DNA of 14,632 nucleotides from CAYGXH01 sp964354485 (GCA_964354485.1 CAYGZY010000231.1:1-14632); one strand, 5' to 3'. Shown: positions 1-7,869, counted from the first letter of the stretch. Notes: generated by a model from the letters alone, not told the origin. Numbers and translations are program-made.

Positions 1-354
1 TTCATCGAGAGCCGCGCGAATCGTTCTGCCTGTGAAGAGCACATCATCGATGAGTATAATGTCTCTCCCTGAAACATCGAACTTTATGTCTGTTCCCCGG
101 AGAATTGGTTGACTCAAGTTTTCGCGCAGATCATCGCGGTAGAGTGTAATGTCGAGCAAACCAACGGGAATATCCCGGTGCTCAATTTCTTCTATCTTTT
201 TAGCGATTCGCTTTGCAAGAAATTCGCCCCTTGTCCGAATTCCAACAAGAACAAGATTCTCGGCACCTTTGTTTTTTTCCAAAATTTCATGGGCAAGACG
301 GATAAGCGTACGCTCAAAATTCTTTTGGTCAAGTATTTTCGTTGATGTCGTCAT
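1..354 (-). CDS. pyrR: PyrR, pyrimidine operon regulator / uracil phosphoribosyltransferase (3' end beyond window)
   Basis: The first 118 residues are in the window, from ATG at 354, and the reading frame is still open at the window edge. The PRPP-binding loop of the type I phosphoribosyltransferase fold is clear at residues about 98-112 (DIILIDDVLFTGRT), with VGIRTRGE at 37-44 and the LYRDDL segment at 71-76 that is typical of PyrR. PyrR binds pyrimidine-operon leader RNA when UMP is abundant and promotes termination; many members also convert uracil and PRPP to UMP. The family is about 180 residues, so roughly one third is missing. The gene follows a leader with a matching PyrR-binding hairpin and a terminator, which strongly supports the RNA-regulatory role. 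No good ribosome-binding site precedes the ATG; the nearest GGAGG lies inside the terminator stem, about 20 nt upstream. In related genomes pyr genes such as pyrB often follow, but that cannot be seen here. Confidence 0.95.
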   Translation of the reverse strand, partial: MTTSTKILDQKNFERTLIRLAHEILEKNKGAENLVLVGIRTRGEFLAKRIAKKIEEIEHRDIPVGLLDITLYRDDLRENLSQPILRGTDIKFDVSGRDIILIDDVLFTGRTIRAALDE

Positions 355-368
355 GGCAGTCCGATAAG

Positions 369-404
369 AAAAAAACCTCCGATCCCCAGTATTGGGAGGA
401 GGTT
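369..404 (-). terminator. Rho-independent terminator in the pyrR leader (attenuator)
   Basis: Read on the minus strand, AACCTCC (404-398) pairs perfectly with GGAGGTT (380-374). An inner CCCA/TGGG helix (396-393 with 388-385) extends the hairpin, and a run of seven T (375-369) follows. On the plus strand the hairpin has no T-run, so it acts only in the minus direction, 15 nt before the pyrR start codon. It would end transcription coming from tRNA-Val, and probably serves as the conditional terminator of a PyrR attenuator. Confidence 0.85.
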
Positions 405-443
405 ATGTGGTATGTGTTATTATTAATTCTCACTATCCTTCTC

Positions 444-457
444 GACCTCTCCGGATC
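444..457 (-). promoter_or_regulatory. PyrR-binding (anti-antiterminator) hairpin in the pyrR leader
   Basis: The minus-strand sequence GATCCGGAGAGGTC matches the known PyrR-binding loop consensus ARUCCNGNGAGGYU at 12 of 14 positions. The two differing positions are the outer A and U, replaced here by G and C, so the closing pair is kept. The fold has a G-C and an A-U pair, a bulged U, two C-G pairs and a GGAGA loop. A lower ATCC/GGAT helix can form around it. The 3' half overlaps a segment (452-445, GGAGAGGT) that can pair with the 5' arm of the terminator (403-395, ACCTCCTCC, one bulged C) to form an antiterminator. The two folds exclude each other, as in the Bacillus pyr attenuators. The consensus match and the mutually exclusive folds are seen; UMP-PyrR control is inferred from the family. 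Confidence 0.8.
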
Positions 458-492
458 GGATTTAAAGGTGAACGAGGGTTTTTCTAATCGCG

Positions 493-566
493 TGGGCGAT
501 ATAGGACTCGAACCTATGACCTCACGGATGTGAACCGTGCGCTCCAACCAACTGAGCTAATCGCCC
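493..566 (-). tRNA. tRNA-Val (anticodon CAC)
   Basis: A full cloverleaf folds on the minus strand. The acceptor stem GGGCGAT/ATCGCCC has seven perfect pairs, the D stem is GCTC/GAGC, the anticodon stem CACGG/CCGTG encloses loop TTCACAT, and the T arm ATAGG/CCTAT encloses TTCGAAC. Positions 34-36 read CAC, so the tRNA decodes GTG (Val). A discriminator A follows at 493, but CCA is not encoded and must be added after transcription. The next features downstream are the pyrR leader and its terminator, with only about 35 nt in between. Confidence 0.97.
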
Positions 567-578
567 TCGGATTGTGTG

Positions 579-607
579 AATTTAATGAAATTAATTGTGA
601 AAAACAA
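579..607 (-). promoter_or_regulatory. Candidate sigma-70 promoter for tRNA-Val and the pyrR leader
   Basis: On the minus strand TTGTTT (607-602) and TAAATT (584-579) are separated by exactly 17 nt. Transcription would start near 572, about six bases before the tRNA 5' end, which is the usual geometry for a tRNA gene. The match to TTGACA/TATAAT is only moderate (3/6 and 4/6), so the position is the stronger argument. No room for another promoter is seen between the tRNA and the PyrR-binding hairpin. Confidence 0.4.
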
Positions 608-635
608 GGTTGGGATGGGGGGATTTATATGAAAT

Positions 636-712
636 AAAAAAAATGTGTGTCCAGCGGTGAAATCATGTGGGAGGGCCATGACTTCGAAGCGGGAACCGGA
701 CACACACAATCT
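636..712 (-). ncRNA. Candidate small structured RNA (or elaborate uvrC terminator)
   Basis: On the minus strand a 9-bp closing helix (GGACACACA at 698-706 with TGTGTGTCC at 644-652) encloses a second 9-bp helix (677-685 with 659-667). A short GGU/ACC helix sits in between, and eight T follow (643-636). The second helix has one G-U wobble on the minus strand but an A-C mismatch on the plus strand, so the transcribed strand is minus. Two C-rich segments stay unpaired: the nine-base bulge at 694-686 and the apical loop GCCCUCCCA at 676-668. The element lies about 90 nt past the uvrC stop, far for a plain terminator, and a promoter-like pair ends just before it. I do not recognise a named RNA family. 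It could be a free small RNA of about 75 nt, the uvrC terminator, or both. Confidence 0.5.
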
Positions 713-718
713 GTATTG

Positions 719-747
719 AGAATAAGAATATTTTAAATAAAAAGCAA
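719..747 (-). promoter_or_regulatory. Candidate promoter for the structured RNA at 636-712
   Basis: TTGCTT (747-742) and TATTCT (724-719) on the minus strand are 17 nt apart. A start near 712 would fall at the base of the structured element. The region is AT-rich, so chance matches are easy; the support is the spacing and the fit to the hairpin boundary. Confidence 0.35.
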
Positions 748-794
748 TAAGAATATTGATAAAATCAATGTAAGCAAAATGACGACATAGTTAG

Positions 795-2675
795 TCAGGA
801 TTGACGGGTTGCTGTCTGCTCGTCGGATGAAATATAGTATTCTTTTATTGCCGCCGCAACCGAATCCCCCAAAACCGCAGTTAATTGCTCGGCAGTTGCA
901 AATTTCACTCCCTGGACCGAGCCGAAAGCGTCGAGCAGCTCTTTTGCCCGTTTCTTGCCGATGCCTTTTATAAGGTCTAGCTCGGTCTGAAGAATCCTTT
1001 TCTTCCGCAGTACACGATGATAACTGATCGCAAACCTGTGCGCCTCATTGCGTATCCGCTGGATCAGTCTCAATCCGGGAGAACTTCTCGGAATTGTAAA
1101 CGGTTCGCTATTCCCCGGCGTGTAGATTTCCTCAAGTCGTTTCGCTAATCCGATGAGAGGGATGCGTGCCGGACCATCACCTGAAATCTTACTACTCAGA
1201 GAATTCAGGATACTGAGAGCGCTCGAGAGCTGACCTTTACCGCCGTCAACAACGATGAGGTCGGGAAGAATCCCGCTTTCTTCAATAAGTCGGGAGTATC
1301 GCCTCATTATCACTTCCCTCATGCTAGCAAAGTCGTCGATCCCGCCTGCCGATTCAATTTTAAATTTCCTGTATTCAGATTTTTTTGGTTTACCATCAAC
1401 AAAGACAACCATCGATGCAACGGTATCGGTACCCTGGAGAGTCGAAATGTCAAAACATTCTATTCGGTGGGGCGGTCTCGGCAAACGTAACTGTGCCTGT
1501 AACTCGATTAGGGAATTCGGGAGAATTTTCGTTCGCTGTTCCTTCTGAATCAGCAGTTCGGTGAGGAGCAATTCCGCATTCTTTTTACACAACTCCATCA
1601 ACTTCGCTTTATCACCGATTTTCGGTATACAGATCGTTACAGCATGATTCGATTTTTCTTTCAGCATCGCGGCAATCAGATCAGCATTGCCGATATGACT
1701 GCTCAGAAGTACATCGCGCGGTATATCATCCGTGTTCAGGTAGTAATTTTCGACGAGCCTTTCCATAATTTCAGACTGATTTTGCCCCCTGACTACGCTG
1801 AGGTAAAGATGCCTCCGGCCGACGATCATACCGTCCCGAAGCAAGAAGATAACACCGCACGCGTCATCATCCTGCCGGGCGACTGCAATGAAATCGCGGT
1901 CTCCCGATTCCGTATCTATTACTTTCTGACGATCGGTGTAGACACTCAGCATCCTAATTTTATCCCTTATTTGTGCAGCATCCTCAAATCTTGTGTCAGC
2001 CGATGCAATCTCCATCTTTTCCCGTAAGTCGGCGATGAGACTCTTTACCTTTCCCTTGATGACCTGGACGACCTCTTCTACCATTGAAGCGTACTCATCG
2101 CGCCTGACTATACCCTCACAGGGGCCGCCGCATTTCTTGATGTGGTAATCGAGACATACCCGTATTTTTTTCTTTTCGATTACCTCATCATCAATAAAGT
2201 AATTGCAGCTCCTTACCATGAAAATATCCCGGATCATTTTCAGAGATACCCGCATGCTTTTAACGTCAGTGTACGGTCCGAAGTAGCGTGAACCGTCACG
2301 GACAATTAGGTGAGTGACAAAAATCCTAGGATACGGTTCGTTTGTGACGACGATGTAAGGATACGATTTGTCATCTTTGAGACTGACATTGTAGCGAGGT
2401 TTAATTTTTTTAATGAGGTTCGCCTCCAGAATGAGAGCCTCAACCTCCGAATCGGTAATAATGATTTCGATATCTTCGACCTTTGCCACCATTATTTTGA
2501 TCCGCTCGGGCATGGATGGATTCTTGCCAAAATACTGGCGGACACGGTTTTTAAGATTTGCCGCTTTACCGATGTATAGGATCTGGTTCTGTTTGTCCTT
2601 GAACTGGTAAACACCCGGTTTCTTCGGAAGTGCCGATACCTTCCTGCGTACGGTATCAGAATAGATGTTTTTCAT
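795..2675 (-). CDS. uvrC: UvrABC system protein C (excinuclease subunit)
   Basis: UvrC makes the 3' and 5' incisions around DNA lesions marked by UvrA and UvrB in nucleotide excision repair. All domains are present (numbered from the upstream in-frame ATG at 2705): GIY-YIG nuclease (GVY at 31-33, YIG at 44-46); four cysteines at 167, 184, 192 and 196 in the CLDYHIKKCGGPCEG region that fit the family's Fe-S cluster site; UVR motif at about 222-255; RNase H-like nuclease with FDIS at 418-421 and VVDGGKGQ at 485-492; and a C-terminal helix-hairpin-helix (KGIGKKRAKELL). I chose ATG 2675 because it gives the usual 20 or so residues before GIY-YIG; the ATG at 2705 would add ten residues and has no ribosome-binding site. 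It is the last of four same-strand genes (secA, era, EamA, uvrC). Nothing looks broken. Confidence 0.96.
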   Translation of the reverse strand: MKNIYSDTVRRKVSALPKKPGVYQFKDKQNQILYIGKAANLKNRVRQYFGKNPSMPERIKIMVAKVEDIEIIITDSEVEALILEANLIKKIKPRYNVSLKDDKSYPYIVVTNEPYPRIFVTHLIVRDGSRYFGPYTDVKSMRVSLKMIRDIFMVRSCNYFIDDEVIEKKKIRVCLDYHIKKCGGPCEGIVRRDEYASMVEEVVQVIKGKVKSLIADLREKMEIASADTRFEDAAQIRDKIRMLSVYTDRQKVIDTESGDRDFIAVARQDDDACGVIFLLRDGMIVGRRHLYLSVVRGQNQSEIMERLVENYYLNTDDIPRDVLLSSHIGNADLIAAMLKEKSNHAVTICIPKIGDKAKLMELCKKNAELLLTELLIQKEQRTKILPNSLIELQAQLRLPRPPHRIECFDISTLQGTDTVASMVVFVDGKPKKSEYRKFKIESAGGIDDFASMREVIMRRYSRLIEESGILPDLIVVDGGKGQLSSALSILNSLSSKISGDGPARIPLIGLAKRLEEIYTPGNSEPFTIPRSSPGLRLIQRIRNEAHRFAISYHRVLRKKRILQTELDLIKGIGKKRAKELLDAFGSVQGVKFATAEQLTAVLGDSVAAAIKEYYISSDEQTATRQS

Positions 2676-2736
2676 CGAGAAATTCCGGCATGAATGGCGG
2701 GACATATCATTGTATTTACTAGCATTAGTTTCATCA

Positions 2737-3654
2737 TCAGTTCACGTCCAGGGAAGTGTTACGTCGCATCGCCCGCAGGATAATTTCCCCGTTTGCGGCG
2801 AGGATACCGGTAAGTACAAATGCAGCGCCCACAAACACGCGGGACGATAATTCTTCACCGAGTATCATAGTTCCAAACATGACTGCAACAACCGGAGTCA
2901 CAAACGACACAAGTGATAAGTACACGATTTCGACTTTCTTCATCAACCAGTAATAAACGACCAATGCGACGATAGTTCCCAGAATTCCGAGAAACGCAAT
3001 AGATCCGATTCCAACAGGATCGAACCTGATTTTCGTCGCATCCTCACTGATAAGCGCCAAAGGTACCAGCAGTAGTATTCCGAAGAGTAAACCGCCGAGG
3101 GTGAGAGAAATCGGACTCACTGGATGATTTATACGTTTCACAATCACGAGAGATGTCCCCTGCATAACGGTACTTACAAGAATCGCGGTCATCCCCCACA
3201 AACTTGTGTCTTTGTCGGCTAAATCGCTCCAAAATATTATAACAACTCCGATGAAGCCAAGCATAACACCCCCTATCTTTCCGGCATTGAGTCTTTCGGC
3301 GGGCAGAAAGTAGTGCGAACCGAGTGCTACAACGAACGGATAAGCGCCGAAGAGGACGGATGCCAAGCCCGATCCTATGTGCTGTTCACCCCAGTAGACG
3401 AGGACATAAGGGATGCTGAACGAGAGGAAACCCAAATTGAGGTATAGAATGACTGCGGTTTTATCCCAGGGTAAATCTATCCGCTTCAGTCTCACCAGAC
3501 CGTAGAGTATACCGGCTGCAAGCATAAAACGCAGTAATACTCCGTAAATTGGTGAAATACTCTGCAATCCCACTTTGATGACCATCCATGTCGATCCCCA
3601 GATTAAAGAGATGATCACAAAACCGAGAATAATCCGGGTGCGTTCAGAATTCAT
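2737..3654 (-). CDS. EamA-family (DMT superfamily) transporter
   Basis: This is an inner-membrane protein with about ten hydrophobic helices arranged as two EamA repeats. The first helix carries the SLIWGSTWMVIKVGL signature, and WG/PF-type motifs follow later (YWGEQHIGSGLAS, GAYPFVVALG). Members of the drug/metabolite transporter superfamily export or import small metabolites such as amino acids; the substrate cannot be told from sequence. Two starts are possible. ATG 3654 gives the usual short lead before helix 1. GTG 3699, three bases after the era stop, would add 15 residues including a basic RRR patch. Neither has a clear ribosome-binding site. The gene lies directly downstream of era and 61 nt ahead of uvrC, so it is probably co-transcribed, although no functional link to its neighbours is known. 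Confidence 0.88.
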   Translation of the reverse strand: MNSERTRIILGFVIISLIWGSTWMVIKVGLQSISPIYGVLLRFMLAAGILYGLVRLKRIDLPWDKTAVILYLNLGFLSFSIPYVLVYWGEQHIGSGLASVLFGAYPFVVALGSHYFLPAERLNAGKIGGVMLGFIGVVIIFWSDLADKDTSLWGMTAILVSTVMQGTSLVIVKRINHPVSPISLTLGGLLFGILLLVPLALISEDATKIRFDPVGIGSIAFLGILGTIVALVVYYWLMKKVEIVYLSLVSFVTPVVAVMFGTMILGEELSSRVFVGAAFVLTGILAANGEIILRAMRRNTSLDVN

Positions 3655-3702
3655 GAAAGGAATATGATAATCCCTTCTCCGCGGAACATTGTTTTTCACA
3701 CA

Positions 3703-4644
3703 TTACTTCAAGTATCCGAATCGTCTTAGCCACTGTTGATCGTTTCTCCAATTCGCTCTCACCTTTACGAACAATTCTAGAAAAACTTCTCGCCCGAGAA
3801 ACTTTTCAATATCGATTCGTGCTTTTTTCCCGATTTCCTTCATCGCCTTCCCTCCCTTTCCTATGAGAATTGCCTTTTGAGATTCCCTTTCAACGATGAT
3901 CTCGGCACGGATAACGTCCTTCCTCCCTTCGCGTTCACTGTATTCAATGATTTCGACGGCAGTTGAGTAGGGTATTTCTTCCTTATACGACTCAAAAATT
4001 TTCTCGCGTATGATCTCGCCGACAAAAAATTTTTCGGGATAATCACTAACAATATCAGGCGGATAGAGCGGCGGGTGAACAGGTAAATCATTTATCACAG
4101 ATTTCAGCAGATCGGACGTGCCGGATTGCTTCAGAGCCGAGATCGGAAATATCTCGCGAAATGGATATACCTCTCCATAGTATTTAACCAGCTTTCTGAG
4201 TTTTTGTTCAGAAATAAGGTCAATTTTATTGAGAGCAAGGTACACAGGTTTCTTAATATTCTGAAGCTTTTCAATGACGAGACTCTTTTCGGATTTGTGG
4301 TCCTCTGCAGAATCAGCGACAACAATAATCACATCAGCATCCCAGAACGCATTGACCGCTGAACGAACCATTATTTCATGGAGAAGGTACCGCGGCTCAA
4401 GTAAACCGGGAGTGTCGATAAATACGGCCTGAAATTGATCGGTGGAAAGGATACCAAGAATTCTCTGACGTGTCGTTTGCGGCTTCCTTGTAACAGCTGA
4501 AACGTTTTGTCCGACGAAGAGGTTGATGAGAGTGGATTTACCGACATTCGGCTCTCCGATGATTGCGACGTAGCCTGCCCGAAAGGGTAAGGCCTCTTGC
4601 GATTGATCTTTCATCTCAGCGGAGGAAGGGGTATTTTTTTCCAC
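3703..4644 (-). CDS. era: GTPase Era (16S rRNA maturation)
   Basis: Era is an essential GTPase that binds the 3' end of 16S rRNA and aids 30S subunit assembly. The GTPase motifs are complete: G1 GEPNVGKS at 30-37, the Era-type switch I KPQTTRQR at 54-61, G3 DTPG at 77-80, G4 NKID at 139-142 and G5 SAL at 169-171. The C-terminal KH domain has its GKGG loop at 262-265 followed by AMKEIG. The 313-residue length is close to the usual 300, with about 20 extra polar N-terminal residues. The start is GTG at 4644, supported by AGGAG eight bases upstream, the clearest Shine-Dalgarno sequence in the window. That site sits in the 18-nt gap after the secA stop, so era is probably transcribed with secA. 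Confidence 0.97.
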   Translation of the reverse strand: MEKNTPSSAEMKDQSQEALPFRAGYVAIIGEPNVGKSTLINLFVGQNVSAVTRKPQTTRQRILGILSTDQFQAVFIDTPGLLEPRYLLHEIMVRSAVNAFWDADVIIVVADSAEDHKSEKSLVIEKLQNIKKPVYLALNKIDLISEQKLRKLVKYYGEVYPFREIFPISALKQSGTSDLLKSVINDLPVHPPLYPPDIVSDYPEKFFVGEIIREKIFESYKEEIPYSTAVEIIEYSEREGRKDVIRAEIIVERESQKAILIGKGGKAMKEIGKKARIDIEKFLGREVFLELFVKVRANWRNDQQWLRRFGYLK

Positions 4645-4662
4645 CAGAATCGCTCCTTTTTT

Positions 4663-7600
4663 TTACTTCCCGTGGCATTGCTTATATTTTTTACCGCTTC
4701 CGCACGGGCACGGTTCATTTCTTCCGACTTTCTCACCTACGTGGACAGGCTGTAGTTTACCTGCTCGGGCGGGAGATCGTTCTTCCGAGTCCTTCTTTCC
4801 TCCCGTTTCACTTTCAACCGGTTGACTCAACTGCAATCCCATTCCCATACTTGATTCATGCGACAGAGTTACCTGTTGCGGTCTTTGGGGACGCAGTGGC
4901 CTCCGGTATGGAATTTCCTGTAAGGGTTGTGGGAAAAGCTTAAAAACCATGTTGAGCGTGTCGTTCCTGATAAGGTCGAGGAGTTCAACGAACATGTTGA
5001 ACGACTCTGTCTTGTACTCGATCAATGGATCCTTCTGACCGTAGGCACGTAAATGAATGCCCTCCTTGAGGTCGTCCATCTCACGGAGGTGATCTTTCCA
5101 CTTTTCATCAATGACCTGGAGCGCTACAAACTTTTCCAGTTGAGCCATCTGCTCGGATCCGATTCTCTCTTCTTTCCTCCTATAAAATTCTGCGGCAGTC
5201 TTGAAGGCTTCTTCCGTGATACCGTCTTTACCCAGTTTTTCCCAACGCTCCGGATCGATTGAAAAATCGACTAGGAGGTTCGTCCGAAGGTATTCACGGA
5301 ATCCTTCAATATCGCCATGCTGGTGATACTTATCGACGATGCTCCCGACAAAATCCCTCAAAATTTCTAAGATATCGTCCCGCAGCAGTTCACCGAGAAG
5401 TGCATGTCTGCGGCGTGAGTATATCACTTCACGCTGTTGATTCATGACGTTATCGTACTCGAGGAGGCGTTTTCGTATGGCAAAGTTATTTTCTTCAACT
5501 TTTTTCTGTGCCCGCTGAACAGAACGGCTAATCATGGGATGCTGGATAACATCCCCTTCCTTCAATCCGAGTTTCTCCATGATGCCTGCAATCCTGCCGC
5601 TGCCGAAAAGGCGCATGAGGTCATCCTCGAGTGAAAGGTAAAACTTTGACGAACCCGGGTCGCCCTGTCGTCCCGAACGCCCCCGAAGCTGTCTGTCGAT
5701 TCGCCGAGCCTCATGGCGTTCCGTACCAATGATATGGAGTCCCCCTGCCTGAGCGACGCCCGGACCGAGTTTGATATCGGTTCCGCGGCCCGCCATATTG
5801 GTCGCAATCGTAACCGCACCCGGTAAACCCGCATGAGCCACGATTTCTGCCTCACGCTGGTGATGCTTCGCATTCAGAACATTATGCGGTACTCCCTGCC
5901 GTTTCAGCATCCTGCTGAGGGTTTCTGAAACTTCAACGCTAGTCGTACCGACCAGTATCGGACGATTCTGCTTGCGCATAGTTTCGATTTCGTTAGCGAG
6001 GGAGTTGTACTTTTCACGCTTCGTTTTGTAGATAACATCTTCTTCATCTTCACGGACCATCGGTTTGTTCGTCGGTACCACAATGACATCGAGCTTGTAT
6101 ATCTGGAAAAACTCGGACGCTTCCGTTTCTGCCGTTCCGGTCATTCCCGCCAGTTTTTTATACAGCCGGAAGTAATTCTGCAAAGTTATGGTTGCGAGTG
6201 TCTGCATATCCCGCTCCACCTTGACTCCTTCCTTTGCTTCGATCGCCTGGTGGAGTCCGTCGGAGAATCGCCGACCCGGGAGCATGCGACCCGTGAATTC
6301 GTCCACAATCATTACTTTGCCGTCGTCCGTGACCACATATTCGTCGTCTTTCTCGTAGAGCGAATACGCCCGGAGAAGCTGAGTGATAGTGTGGATTCGG
6401 TCGCTGCTCTCCGCATACATCAGAATCAGTTCATCTTTTTTCTGCTGTTTCTGTTCCGGCGTGAGAGACGTGTCGTTTTCTATATTGGCAACGCCTGTGC
6501 CGACATCGGGAAGAATGAAAAAATCTTTTTCGTTTGACGAACCGGCCAGAAGTTCCCTCCCCTTCTCCGTAAGGTTTATCGTATGATCCTTTTCATCGAT
6601 GGCATAGTACATCTCGTCGTCTATTTCATGTAACCGGCGCGACTGGTCGCGGAGGTATTCAAGTTCGGTCTCCTGCATCAATTTCTTATTTGAAGGCTCG
6701 GCGAACAGTTTTGTTAGGCGCTTGTGTTTAGGCAAACCCCGGTATGCCCGCAGGAGCTGAACACCCGCTTCAGCGGTCTTCCCTTCCGACAGGTACTGTT
6801 CAGCCTCTGCAACTATCTTCGTGATGAAATTGCGCTGTGCATTAACCAGCCTATCAACTCGGAGTTTCATTTCGCTGAACTTGTGTTCTTCGCTGGAAAC
6901 AGGACCGCTGATTATGAGGGGTGTGCGGGCTTCGTCGATTAAAACCGAATCGACCTCGTCTACGATAGCGTAATAGAATTTGCGATGGACAAGGTCATCC
7001 GACGAACCGACCATATTGTCGCGCAGGTAATCGAATCCGAATTCATTATTTGTGCCGTATGTAATATCGCAGCCGTATTCTTTCTTGCGCTGTGCCGGAT
7101 CCATCTGTCCCTGAATACAGCCAACCGTCAGACCGAGGAATTCATAGACCCTGCCCATCCACTGGCTGTCGCGGAGGGCAAGGTAATCATTTACCGTCAC
7201 AAGATGAACACCATTTCCCGGCAGGGCATTCAGGTAGAGGGGCATAGTCGCCACAAGGGTCTTCCCTTCTCCGGTTGCCATTTCCGTTATTTTACCTTCG
7301 TGCAGTACGACTCCGCCGATCAGTTGTACATCGAACGGCACCATGTCCCAGATGATCTTATGCCCGGTTACCTCCCAGCTTTGTCCGACGAGCCGCCTGC
7401 ATGTTTCTTTGACCGCTGCAAAGGCTTCCGGAAGGAGTTCTTTTAGGATGCGGTCCGTCGTTTCGTTTATCTGTTGTTGGACTTTCTCGATTTCATTATG
7501 AATTCTCTCCCGTTCGTCCAATGAAATGTCTGGATCCGACTGCAGAGAATTTCTCAATGACACGATTTCATCCTCGTCTGCCCGGACCGCCTCGCGTATT

Positions 7601-7755
7601 CTAGCGCGGAACTCTTCAGTTTTCTGCTTTAGCTGTTCGTCAGTGAGATTTGCATATTCAGCGGAAAAACGATTTATTTCTTTAACGATCGGCAAAGTCC
7701 GATAGATATCTTTTGCCGATTTGCTTGGGAAGATTTTTGATAATATTTTGAGCAT
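4663..7755 (-). CDS. secA: Protein translocase ATPase SecA
   Basis: SecA is the cytoplasmic motor ATPase that drives unfolded preproteins through SecYEG. Numbered from an upstream in-frame TTG at 7785, the Walker A is TGEGKT at 171-176, the DEAD-type box is DEVD at 276-279 (VDEVDSVLIDEARTPL), and the preprotein cross-linking domain and second helicase fold follow (GTTSVEVSE, TNMAGRGTDI, RQLRGRSGRQGDPGSS). The C-terminal zinc and SecB-binding tail CPCGSGKKYKQCH is intact. At about 1,030 residues it is longer than E. coli SecA (901); the extra length includes a charged segment at about 75-110 and an insertion at about 300-460, as is common in Bacteroidota-type SecA. I chose ATG 7755 because MLKIL matches the usual N-terminus. 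It heads the four-gene minus-strand cluster. Confidence 0.97.
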   Translation of the reverse strand: MLKILSKIFPSKSAKDIYRTLPIVKEINRFSAEYANLTDEQLKQKTEEFRARIREAVRADEDEIVSLRNSLQSDPDISLDERERIHNEIEKVQQQINETTDRILKELLPEAFAAVKETCRRLVGQSWEVTGHKIIWDMVPFDVQLIGGVVLHEGKITEMATGEGKTLVATMPLYLNALPGNGVHLVTVNDYLALRDSQWMGRVYEFLGLTVGCIQGQMDPAQRKKEYGCDITYGTNNEFGFDYLRDNMVGSSDDLVHRKFYYAIVDEVDSVLIDEARTPLIISGPVSSEEHKFSEMKLRVDRLVNAQRNFITKIVAEAEQYLSEGKTAEAGVQLLRAYRGLPKHKRLTKLFAEPSNKKLMQETELEYLRDQSRRLHEIDDEMYYAIDEKDHTINLTEKGRELLAGSSNEKDFFILPDVGTGVANIENDTSLTPEQKQQKKDELILMYAESSDRIHTITQLLRAYSLYEKDDEYVVTDDGKVMIVDEFTGRMLPGRRFSDGLHQAIEAKEGVKVERDMQTLATITLQNYFRLYKKLAGMTGTAETEASEFFQIYKLDVIVVPTNKPMVREDEEDVIYKTKREKYNSLANEIETMRKQNRPILVGTTSVEVSETLSRMLKRQGVPHNVLNAKHHQREAEIVAHAGLPGAVTIATNMAGRGTDIKLGPGVAQAGGLHIIGTERHEARRIDRQLRGRSGRQGDPGSSKFYLSLEDDLMRLFGSGRIAGIMEKLGLKEGDVIQHPMISRSVQRAQKKVEENNFAIRKRLLEYDNVMNQQREVIYSRRRHALLGELLRDDILEILRDFVGSIVDKYHQHGDIEGFREYLRTNLLVDFSIDPERWEKLGKDGITEEAFKTAAEFYRRKEERIGSEQMAQLEKFVALQVIDEKWKDHLREMDDLKEGIHLRAYGQKDPLIEYKTESFNMFVELLDLIRNDTLNMVFKLFPQPLQEIPYRRPLRPQRPQQVTLSHESSMGMGLQLSQPVESETGGKKDSEERSPARAGKLQPVHVGEKVGRNEPCPCGSGKKYKQCHGK

Positions 7756-7794
7756 TGTGTTGTTTAAGTTGAATTTCCAGTGCAAATTGAATAA

Positions 7795-7823
7795 AATCTA
7801 ACCATTTTTGATAATTATTCCAA
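7795..7823 (-). promoter_or_regulatory. Candidate secA promoter
   Basis: TTGGAA (7823-7818) and TAGATT (7800-7795) on the minus strand are 17 nt apart. Each matches the sigma-70 consensus at 4 of 6 positions. A start near 7788 would leave an approximately 33-nt leader before the ATG at 7755 and would make the upstream TTG at 7785 an unlikely start. For dacB on the other strand I see only AT-rich sequence (TAAAAT and TATACT within 13 nt of the ATG) with no convincing -35 element. Confidence 0.4.
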
Positions 7824-7869
7824 GTAAATACCGTCATTCTTTCATAACAATGTAGTTAAAATATACTAA

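Noticed and set aside
636..706. Signal recognition particle RNA (4.5S) or 6S RNA for the structured element
   Set aside because: It lacks the SRP apical GGAA/AGCAG internal-loop motif, and it is far too short and without the central bubble for 6S RNA.
1644..2027. A 127-codon open frame antisense to uvrC
   Set aside because: It overlaps the conserved UVR and linker region of uvrC, and its protein has no recognisable motif; a shadow frame is the simplest explanation.
4563..4943. A 126-codon plus-strand frame across the era-secA junction
   Set aside because: It covers the era start and the secA zinc tail in antisense, including the era ribosome-binding site, and has no protein-like features beyond chance.
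6985..7446. A 153-codon open frame antisense to secA
   Set aside because: It lies wholly inside the conserved SecA motor domain on the opposite strand, its translation resembles no family I know, and it has no ribosome-binding site.
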